Shown here: in pieces, positions 6,289-11,558 of the stretch
How positions within the stretch are numbered: the first letter of the stretch is position 1
Layout: every line of letters begins with the position of its first letter
Origin: Fidelibacterota bacterium 46_43
GTDB lineage: Bacteria > Fidelibacterota > Fidelibacteria > Fidelibacterales > Fidelibacteraceae
Assembly (NCBI GenBank): GCA_001509335.1
Contig: LGGY01000012.1
Location: 1-11,558, forward strand
Length of the DNA: 11,558 nucleotides
Direction: 5' to 3'
The notes under the pieces: model-generated
Told to the model about the DNA's origin: nothing
Database searches by the model: none
What the model saw: the letters and a program-made list of their open reading frames with translations, nothing else
Made by a program: the position numbers and the translations under genes

Positions 6289-7985
6289 AACACGTCTTCC
6301 GATGGTTCCTCCCCTTTTGGAAACTCCGACGCAAAGGCATGGGCATCCTCCTGCTGATTACCACCCTGGCCATCGCCACCAAAACAGTTTATCCCTATAT
6401 TTTCAAATTTGTGATCGATCACCTGACCCGGGATATCCACTACGACAATATCCTCACCTGGGTATGGATCATTCTCGGTGTGGGACTTGTCCGCGAAATC
6501 ACTCAATGGCTGCTTCCTGCCACACGTTATTTTATGAATATGGGCATTGGCATGGATATCCGCCTGAATTATTTCCATGAAATCATGAATAAGGATTATA
6601 CCTTTTTTGCCCGGCACCGGACCGGTGATTTGACAACCCGGCTGACAGATGATATCGACGGAGATTTGAAAATCGCCTGGTATGCCGCTTCGGGAATTCT
6701 CCGGCCGGTAGAGGCCTTTCTCACCCTGGGATTCAGTATCGCCCTCATGCTTTCCCTGAACTGGCGGCTAACTCTGATCGCCGTGGCACCCCTGCCTGTC
6801 ATCATCTGGGTTATTGCCAAAACAGAACATATCCAGCAACGGGCATACAGTCTGAGGCAGAAAAAAACCAGTGAAACCGTTGATGTTTTGGAATCCGCCT
6901 TTTCCGGTATCCGGATCGTGGTGGGATATGTGGCAGAAAAAGCCCAGGGAAAAATTTTTCGACGTGTGATGAAAGAGCGGGTCCGCGCAGAGGAGAAGGT
7001 GGTTTTGATCCGTTCTTTTCTGGAAAGCCTGGGAGCCATGGTCAATCAGGTGGGACTCGTGATCGTACTTTTTGTGGGAGGATATTTCGTTCAGCAGGGG
7101 CGCATGAGTCTGGGCGAATTCTACGCCTTTGTGGCCTATCTGTCTGGTATGACTGAAACGATCTGGACCATCAGCTGGTTTTTTGTATCCACGAAAATGG
7201 TAGAAGCTTCTATCTCCCGGCTGGAACAACTGGAAAAATTCCCCGATGCAGAATACGGTCATGACAGGCCCAGGAAATTGACTCCTTCCATTTCAATCCA
7301 AGAAGCTTCATTCACATTTCCGGACAGCCGGGAACCCATTTTTCAGGATATTTCTTTCACTATTCAGCCCGGAGAAATCGCAGCTGTAACTGGTCCGGTA
7401 GGTTGCGGCAAAACAACCCTGCTGAATCTGGCGACGGGTATTTATCCTTCCACCACCGGAAATGTACACCTGGGAGATATACCTCCCCGTCACATGGAAC
7501 GGGAAGCACTGGCAAACCTCATCGGATATGTCCCCCAGGAAGTGGTCCTCTTTACCGGAAGTGTTCGGGAAAATATCCTGATGGGACGTGATTTGGATGA
7601 ATCCGCCGTTTTGAAAGCCCTGAAATTGGCAGCTGCTGATATGGAATTCACACTGGATACAGTCTTACAGCAGGGTGGTGTGGGACTCTCAGGCGGTCAA
7701 AAAGCCCGGGTGGCTCTGGCCCGGGCCCTGGTACATGAACCCAAAATTTTAATCATGGATGATATTACTTCTGCACTGGATGCAAAAACTGAAGGTATTT
7801 TATGGCAACGGCTCCGAGAGGATTCCACTAACCGGGCAGTGCTGGTCACTACACACCGGGAAGCCACAGCAAAACAGGCAGACAAAATCATCTGGCTGGA
7901 TCAGGGGAAAATTCGGGATATCTGTACCCACGGTGAACTGTTGGAAGAGTACTCCGAATATCGCCATCTCTTTGCCAAATCCTGA
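6285..7985 (+). CDS. Heterodimeric ABC exporter half B (TMD-NBD, degenerate Walker B)
   Basis: This 566-residue half-transporter has hydrophobic segments across about 15-300 and a nucleotide-binding domain at about 330-560. Motifs are Walker A GPVGCGKT (370-377, K376), Q-loop YVPQEVVLF, a normal signature LSGGQ (468-472), Walker B LIMDDITSALD (D492, then D493 where the catalytic glutamate should be) and H-loop TTHREAT with H524. The A-loop position is Phe (SFTF) rather than Tyr. Asp in place of Glu is the known mark of the non-hydrolysing site in asymmetric exporters such as TM287/288 and BmrCD. The opposing signature in that site, LSYGQ of half A, is also deviant, so both changes fall in the same site. 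The two genes are therefore one transporter. Substrate unknown. The following 60 bases (7986-8045) hold no terminator that I can see, so transcription may continue into the NFACT gene. Confidence 0.9.
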   Translation: MKHVFRWFLPFWKLRRKGMGILLLITTLAIATKTVYPYIFKFVIDHLTRDIHYDNILTWVWIILGVGLVREITQWLLPATRYFMNMGIGMDIRLNYFHEIMNKDYTFFARHRTGDLTTRLTDDIDGDLKIAWYAASGILRPVEAFLTLGFSIALMLSLNWRLTLIAVAPLPVIIWVIAKTEHIQQRAYSLRQKKTSETVDVLESAFSGIRIVVGYVAEKAQGKIFRRVMKERVRAEEKVVLIRSFLESLGAMVNQVGLVIVLFVGGYFVQQGRMSLGEFYAFVAYLSGMTETIWTISWFFVSTKMVEASISRLEQLEKFPDAEYGHDRPRKLTPSISIQEASFTFPDSREPIFQDISFTIQPGEIAAVTGPVGCGKTTLLNLATGIYPSTTGNVHLGDIPPRHMEREALANLIGYVPQEVVLFTGSVRENILMGRDLDESAVLKALKLAAADMEFTLDTVLQQGGVGLSGGQKARVALARALVHEPKILIMDDITSALDAKTEGILWQRLREDSTNRAVLVTTHREATAKQADKIIWLDQGKIRDICTHGELLEEYSEYRHLFAKS

Positions 7986-8031
7986 CAGATTTTTGTACAT
8001 TCCAACGGAACAGGCACTAAAACTTATTTTG

Positions 8032-8037
8032 TGAGGA
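8032..8037 (+). promoter_or_regulatory. Ribosome binding site that sets a GTG start
   Basis: TGAGGA lies 8 bases before GTG 8046. The alternative in-frame GTG at 8031 would overlap this site and has only an AT-rich sequence before it, so 8046 is preferred. Confidence 0.5.
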
Positions 8038-8045
8038 ATAGACCC

Positions 8046-9539
8046 GTGATTACTTCCTGGTTTACCTGGGAGAAACTGTGCAAAGTCATGAATGCCCGCC
8101 TGAAAGGTGATATCTTCACGGAATGCTATTCCCATGTAAAAAGTGAACTGGTTATCCAAAACGATAACCCACGGGGTGATTCCATCCGCATTCATCTGGA
8201 TCAGCCTCTCCCCTTCCTTTTTCTTCAGTCCATTCACCCGCCGGGACAAAAAGTCCCTATTTTCCCCGATTTCAAACCGGCCGAATTTGTAGAAGCCGAG
8301 ATCGCCGGGACAGACCGGGACATCCGCCTGAATTTTACGGAGGATCAGGCCGTCATCCTACGTATCCGTCCTCCAAAAAATAATGTTTACTTTATTTTTC
8401 CTTCAGGTGTAGATACGTTTAAAAAAACAGCAGATCATTCCATTCATTTTGATGCCACACCTGTTCCTTTTCAATCCATTACAGACGATCCACGCCTAAA
8501 CAAGCGATGGAAAAAACGATTCAGGGATTTGTATCCGGATCTTTCCTGGCCTGATCTTCAACAGGAAATTTCTCGGGCTAATGGTCAGGTTCTGGGTGGA
8601 CGTTTTATCCTGCTGCCATTTCCCCGGGAGGAATTCAATCCCCATCGTTTTTACGACAATTACCGTGATTTTGTAACCAGCCGGTTAAAAGAGCTTCATT
8701 TCAAACCGGAAAAGAACCGTATCATGACGGCACTATCCTCGCGGGCGGAAAAAGTATACCGCAGAATCCGGCAACTTGCCAAAACAGAAGATCAGGCAGA
8801 TCTCATTGAACGCTACCGGATTTATGGGGACATCCTTATGACCATGCTTAATACGTTGCAGCCGGGTCAGGAGCAAGCTAAGATTCCCATGGAACTCCGC
8901 CCCCGGGGCTATCCGGAAACCATCCCTCTGAAACCGGATTTATCCCCCCAGGCCAACGCACAGCGCTATTACAACATAGCCCGGAAACTTGAACGGGCCC
9001 GACAGGAATCCAGGGAAAAAGAATCTGTATTGAAAAAAGAATACGATGAATTAAAAGCAAAGATCACCGAACTGGAAGCTATTGAGACATTACATAATCT
9101 CCAGACGTGGCTGAAAAAAAATAAGGATCTGATGGTCCGCCTGAACCGGATGGAAAATCCCCAAAAAACAGAGGCAACCCGTCTGCCCTACCGGGAGTAT
9201 TTTTATGAATCATGGCGTATTTGGGTCGGCAAATCAGCCAGGGATAATGACGATATGACCTTCCATCTGTCCCATAAAAATGATTTATGGCTTCATATAC
9301 GGAATTCCACAGGATCCCATGTCATTATCCGCCGTGAGGGAAAGGCTCATATTCCGGGGCATGTGATTGAATATGCCGCATCCCTCGCTGCACGTTTCAG
9401 CGAAGAGAAACATGCATCGCTGGTGCCGGTGGTGTGCACCGAGCGAAAACATGTGGTCAAACGTAAAGGATTTCCTCCAGGCAAAGCTCATTATAGTCTG
9501 GAAAAAACCATACTCATCAAACCGGCGGAAATCGAATGA
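8046..9539 (+). CDS. NFACT family protein, RqcH-like (ribosome quality control)
   Basis: From the preferred GTG at 8046 the protein has 497 residues; a 502-residue version from GTG 8031 is possible. The N-terminal NFACT-N region contains GTDRDIRLNF with D90-R91, which fits the conserved Asp-Arg pair of RqcH (Bacillus D97-R98) needed for tRNA use. A charged coiled coil follows (about 308-365: YYNIARKLERARQESREKE and on). The C-terminal NFACT-R domain starts near W390 with WVGKSARDNDDMTF, then DLWLH (413-417), GSHVI (423-427) and a PGHVIEYAASLAARFS helix. In Bacteria this family binds the obstructed 50S subunit and recruits tRNA-Ala to add C-terminal alanine tails that mark stalled chains for degradation. 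Some members were earlier named fibronectin-binding proteins. Family membership is secure; the tailing function is inferred from the kept Asp-Arg pair. Its stop overlaps the next start by ATGA. Confidence 0.85.
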   Translation: MITSWFTWEKLCKVMNARLKGDIFTECYSHVKSELVIQNDNPRGDSIRIHLDQPLPFLFLQSIHPPGQKVPIFPDFKPAEFVEAEIAGTDRDIRLNFTEDQAVILRIRPPKNNVYFIFPSGVDTFKKTADHSIHFDATPVPFQSITDDPRLNKRWKKRFRDLYPDLSWPDLQQEISRANGQVLGGRFILLPFPREEFNPHRFYDNYRDFVTSRLKELHFKPEKNRIMTALSSRAEKVYRRIRQLAKTEDQADLIERYRIYGDILMTMLNTLQPGQEQAKIPMELRPRGYPETIPLKPDLSPQANAQRYYNIARKLERARQESREKESVLKKEYDELKAKITELEAIETLHNLQTWLKKNKDLMVRLNRMENPQKTEATRLPYREYFYESWRIWVGKSARDNDDMTFHLSHKNDLWLHIRNSTGSHVIIRREGKAHIPGHVIEYAASLAARFSEEKHASLVPVVCTERKHVVKRKGFPPGKAHYSLEKTILIKPAEIE

Positions 9540-11149
9540 AGACTTTCAAGCTGACAATCCGGGAGAAAAATAAAAAAAAGACTTTGTCTCTGGATAAAGG
9601 AACTCTTATATCAAAGGTACTCCAGGATCATGGGATATCATTGGACACCCCCTGTGGAGGATACGGGAGTTGTGGAAAATGCAGGATCCGATATCTATCC
9701 TCCCCGCCGGAGTCAACTCCGGCAGAGAAAAAAAATATCCCACAGGAATCACTGGATCATGGAATTCGTCTGGCGTGCCAGCATCATGTAACAGAAGATC
9801 TAAAGATTAAAATCGAAGGGATAGTCACCCAAAAAGGTCTGCACATCTTATCTGACGGGATTGAACTGGAAAGCGAATTGAATCCGGATATACCGGGCGG
9901 AATATTTATCAAAAACCCTCTGGGTCTGGCAGTGGACATCGGAACAACCACTCTTGTCGTTACCCTGCATAATCTGAAAAGTGGTAAACGTCTGGGAATC
10001 CGGAGCCGATCCAATCCCCAGAGCAAGTACGGGACAGATATCATCAGCCGGGCAAACGCCGCAACAGAATCGGCTGAGGATGCCAAAACGCTTCAGGAAC
10101 TGATAATCAAGGCCATAAACCATCTGATCCGGGATCTGACAAAGCATCCCAAGGATATTGTTCATGTGGTAATGGCCGGAAATACGGTTATGACACATAT
10201 TTTACTGGGTTTATCCATAGACTCACTGGTTACAGCGCCGTATATCGCCCCGGTAACAGATTTGCAAATACTGGAAGGTGCTGACAGTGGCCTTGCAATG
10301 CATCCCCGGGGGAAAGTGACCGTATTGCCCGGAATCGGAAGTTTTATCGGCGGAGATATTGCAGCAGATTTGCTGGTTTGCCGGGAAATCCTGCCACAGA
10401 ATGCCACATATCTTTTGATGGATTTGGGGACTAACTGCGAAATTGTATTAAAAACACCGGAATTTTCCGTGGCATCATCCGCACCGGCGGGACCTGTCAT
10501 GGAAGGTGCAGGAATTACCTGCGGCATGCAGGCAGAGCCGGGGGCGGTAAGTGACTTATTTTTTAACGGGAAAGGCCGGTTTCAGGCAGTGACAATTGAT
10601 AATCAAGCTGTCAGTGGTATTTGCGGAAGTGGATTGATTCACAGCATTCACACCCTGTGGAAACAAATGCTCATTACAGATGATGGCCGGTTTGTGGAAA
10701 AAATTCCCCGAAAAGGTTTCAGGATTGACAGACATGTGTATCTATCCCCCCAGGATATCCGGGCCTATCAAATGGCAAAGGGAGCCATAGCCGCCACACG
10801 AAAAATGCTTCTACAGGATGCCGGGTTGTCACCTCAAGATCTGGATTTCCTGGTTCTTGCCGGAGGATTCGGTCACTATATCCGTCCCGATGCCGGTATG
10901 GAGACAGGCATTTTCCCCAGCCTTCCGGAAGATGCTTTTAAGTATCTTGGAAATGGAAGCCTGGCCGGATGTGAATTGATTTTGAAAAATAAGGATTATG
11001 TTTTTGTTGTGCAGCAATTAGCGGAAGAGACAAATCATTCCGAACTGGCGGGAAGGCCGGATTTTCAGGAAATATATGTGATGAATATGGGGGTAACGAG
11101 GGACGAGGTTCAGGGGGGAAACCTCCCGCAAAGGGGGCAGAGACGCTGA
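9536..11149 (+). CDS. RACo-like protein: [2Fe-2S] ferredoxin domain fused to ASKHA/DUF4445 ATPase
   Basis: This 537-residue protein begins with a plant-type ferredoxin domain: CGGYGSCGKC gives C40, C46 and C49, and RLACQ gives C81, the four [2Fe-2S] ligands. A short linker leads to the DUF4445 ASKHA ATPase region. There AVDIGTTT (D134-T139) and MDLGTNCEIVL (D296) are the phosphate loops, followed by SAPAGPVMEGAGITCG, GICGSGLI and LAGGFGHYI. Characterised relatives (RACo, RamA) use ATP to reduce Co(II) corrinoid proteins to active Co(I) for methyl transfer. No corrinoid protein or methyltransferase is encoded here, so the target is unknown. The second loop has Cys (TNCE) where relatives usually have Gly (TNGE). 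The family-like sequence ends near residue 519; the last 18 codons, rich in Gly, Arg and Gln, are repeat-derived. Start ATG 9536 overlaps the NFACT stop; GGCGG lies upstream. Confidence 0.8.
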   Translation: MKTFKLTIREKNKKKTLSLDKGTLISKVLQDHGISLDTPCGGYGSCGKCRIRYLSSPPESTPAEKKNIPQESLDHGIRLACQHHVTEDLKIKIEGIVTQKGLHILSDGIELESELNPDIPGGIFIKNPLGLAVDIGTTTLVVTLHNLKSGKRLGIRSRSNPQSKYGTDIISRANAATESAEDAKTLQELIIKAINHLIRDLTKHPKDIVHVVMAGNTVMTHILLGLSIDSLVTAPYIAPVTDLQILEGADSGLAMHPRGKVTVLPGIGSFIGGDIAADLLVCREILPQNATYLLMDLGTNCEIVLKTPEFSVASSAPAGPVMEGAGITCGMQAEPGAVSDLFFNGKGRFQAVTIDNQAVSGICGSGLIHSIHTLWKQMLITDDGRFVEKIPRKGFRIDRHVYLSPQDIRAYQMAKGAIAATRKMLLQDAGLSPQDLDFLVLAGGFGHYIRPDAGMETGIFPSLPEDAFKYLGNGSLAGCELILKNKDYVFVVQQLAEETNHSELAGRPDFQEIYVMNMGVTRDEVQGGNLPQRGQRR

Positions 11150-11182
11150 GGGAATGAGAGCACGAGGGTACGAAGGGATGAG
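11095..11182. repeat. Degenerate heptamer/octamer tract overlapping the end of the RACo-like gene
   Basis: Two heptamers AACGAGG and GACGAGG (11095-11108) are followed by a hairpin (11113-11127). Then seven 8-base units run without gaps from 11127: CGCAAAGG, GGGCAGAG, ACGCTGAG, GGAATGAG, AGCACGAG, GGTACGAA, GGGATGAG. Five of the seven end in GAG. The stop codon TGA (11147-11149) of the RACo-like gene lies in the third octamer, so the tract covers both coding and non-coding sequence. Confidence 0.6.
11113..11127. repeat. Hairpin within the last codons of the RACo-like gene
   Basis: GGGGGG, loop AAA, CCTCCC form a 6-base-pair stem with one G-T pair. It has no T-run after it. It sits at the junction of the heptamers and octamers. 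Confidence 0.4.
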
Positions 11183-11212
11183 GGGGCAAAAAGCCCCGAG
11201 CTTTAGCCCGGG
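11183..11212. repeat. Overlapping REP-like hairpins
   Basis: GGGGC, loop AAAAA, GCCCC (11183-11197) is a perfect 5-base-pair stem. CCCGAGC, loop TTTA, GCCCGGG (11195-11212) is a 7-base stem with one A-C mismatch. The two share bases 11195-11197, so only one can form fully at a time. No T-run follows, so an intrinsic terminator is not supported, although a role in 3' end protection between convergent genes is possible. Confidence 0.5.
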
Positions 11213-11306
11213 TGTAACGAGGATTTAAAACATTCATTGCCCCACATAACCCCATTCATCCCGTGAAATATCCCAATAAATTGAGTCACATTACACATCG
11301 CAGGCA

Positions 11307-11334
11307 ATCGACTTTCGACATTCGACTGCCGACT
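11307..11334. repeat. Heptamer tract C, four units
   Basis: Four gapless 7-base units: ATCGACT, TTCGACA, TTCGACT, GCCGACT, with CGAC at the same position in every unit. It ends 7 bases before the DsrE-family stop codon; a run of seven A lies between. It is less degenerate than the tracts upstream of the ABC operon. Confidence 0.7.
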
Positions 11335-11341
11335 AAAAAAA

Positions 11342-11558
11342 TTACGTAAAGATAATTTCCGCTCCGGCAGACTTTTCATAAAAGGTCGCAACATTGATGA
11401 TGTCATTCACCTGAGGCACAAAATCATCTTTGGTCAGATGGAACATATCCACCGTAGCTTTACAGGCATAAAGTTCGGCTCCGGCATCGGAGAGCATTTC
11501 AATGAATTCACCTACCGGGGGGATATCCAGTTTTTCCATCTCTTTTTTCATTTTATGG
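11342..11558 (-). CDS. DsrE/DrsH-family protein, C-terminal part (N-terminus beyond right edge)
   Basis: The minus-strand frame is open from the right edge to TAA at 11342-11344, giving 71 complete visible codons. The segment KKEMEKLDIPPVGEFIEMLS, then AGAELYACKATVDMFHLTKDD and a final AGAEIIFT, matches the C-terminal half of DsrE/DsrF/DrsH-like peroxiredoxin-fold proteins (DrsE_2 type). The single cysteine in YACKA (codon 11462-11464) is the conserved position of this group. Members are small cytoplasmic proteins linked to sulfur transfer or disulfide handling, often beside rhodanese, TusA or sulfide oxidation genes; such neighbours would lie outside this window. An ATG at 11551 is in frame, but the frame continues upstream (IK before MKKEMEK) as in relatives, so it is probably internal. 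Confidence 0.75.
   Translation of the reverse strand, partial: HKMKKEMEKLDIPPVGEFIEMLSDAGAELYACKATVDMFHLTKDDFVPQVNDIINVATFYEKSAGAEIIFT

Larger units (their letters stand above)
11150..11341. other. Convergent intergenic region, repeat mosaic
   Basis: It lies between the RACo-like gene and the DsrE-family gene, whose stops face each other. Its left third is the octamer tract and the REP-like hairpins, and its right end is a heptamer tract (11307-11334). The middle (11213-11306) is AT-richer and carries recurring CATTCAT and CCCCA words but no reading frame that I can support. No clear intrinsic terminator was found for either gene. Confidence 0.5.

Noticed and set aside
8031..8045. GTG 8031 as the NFACT start
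   Set aside because: It would place the likely ribosome site (8032-8037) inside the gene and has no such site before it. GTG 8046 gives an N-terminus closer to the family.
9572..9579. Run of eight A near the start of the RACo-like gene as a programmed frameshift or slippage site
   Set aside because: It encodes lysines in a frame that leads straight into the ferredoxin motif. A shift would only destroy the protein, and similar A-runs occur elsewhere in the window (for example 9114-9121).
9536..11149. Assigning the last gene firmly to methylamine or acetyl-CoA pathway corrinoid activation
   Set aside because: The domain architecture fits, but no corrinoid protein, methyltransferase or CO dehydrogenase gene is visible. 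Only a RACo-like label is justified.
11183..11197. Intrinsic terminator for the RACo-like gene
   Set aside because: The GGGGC-AAAAA-GCCCC stem is not followed by a T-run in the plus-strand transcript, and an overlapping hairpin competes for its 3' arm.
11326..11370. Terminator hairpin CTGCCG...CGGCAG around the DsrE-family stop
   Set aside because: The arms match over 6 bases, but the loop is over 30 bases and the T-run lies inside it, so it does not resemble an intrinsic terminator. The TTACGTAA palindrome at the stop codon is too AT-rich and short to act alone.

Overview
The window looks like a gene-dense piece of a bacterial chromosome. Composition appears close to balanced GC/AT by eye. 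Arginine is often encoded by CGG, and genes are joined by 4-base ATGA overlaps. The gene set is a band-7/SPFH protein, a heterodimeric ABC exporter, an NFACT protein, a ferredoxin-fused corrinoid-activator-type ATPase and a DsrE-family protein. Together with one Bacteroidota-like promoter candidate and intergenic regions full of degenerate 7- and 8-base periodic tracts, this suggests an anaerobe near the FCB group (Marinimicrobia, Calditrichota or Cloacimonadota type). That placement is inference: no rRNA or marker gene is present.

Left part (1-4239, minus strand). A long gene runs off the left edge (start at 2410, at least 803 codons). Its second half is a fold-type-I PLP aminotransferase with the key residues in place. 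Its first half looks like a second, degenerate aminotransferase domain without the lysine. It lies 7 bases downstream of a membrane-anchored SPFH/band-7 protein (2418-3386), so the two probably form one operon. Upstream on the same strand is a small alpha/beta hydrolase of the KANL3/Tex30 type (3535-4239).

Middle (4240-4503). This is a divergent intergenic region. It is a mosaic of heptamer-periodic tracts and small perfect hairpins.

Right part (4504-11149, plus strand). Four genes are tightly packed. Two half-transporters overlap by ATGA and form an asymmetric ABC exporter: one has a normal glutamate and an LSYGQ signature, the other has aspartate in place of glutamate and a normal LSGGQ. 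After a 60-base gap come an NFACT-family protein (RqcH-like) and a RACo-like [2Fe-2S]/ASKHA protein, again overlapping by ATGA. The last 18 or so codons of the RACo-like gene run into a repeat tract of octamers and hairpins.

Right end. After a repeat-rich convergent intergenic region (11150-11341), the C-terminal part of a DsrE/DrsH-type sulfur-relay-like protein is present on the minus strand and continues past the right edge.

I found no RNA genes, CRISPR array, transposase or phage genes. The most unusual items are the tandem aminotransferase protein and the periodic intergenic mosaics, one of which appears to have become part of a coding sequence. I see no clear evidence of a new defence or mobile system.
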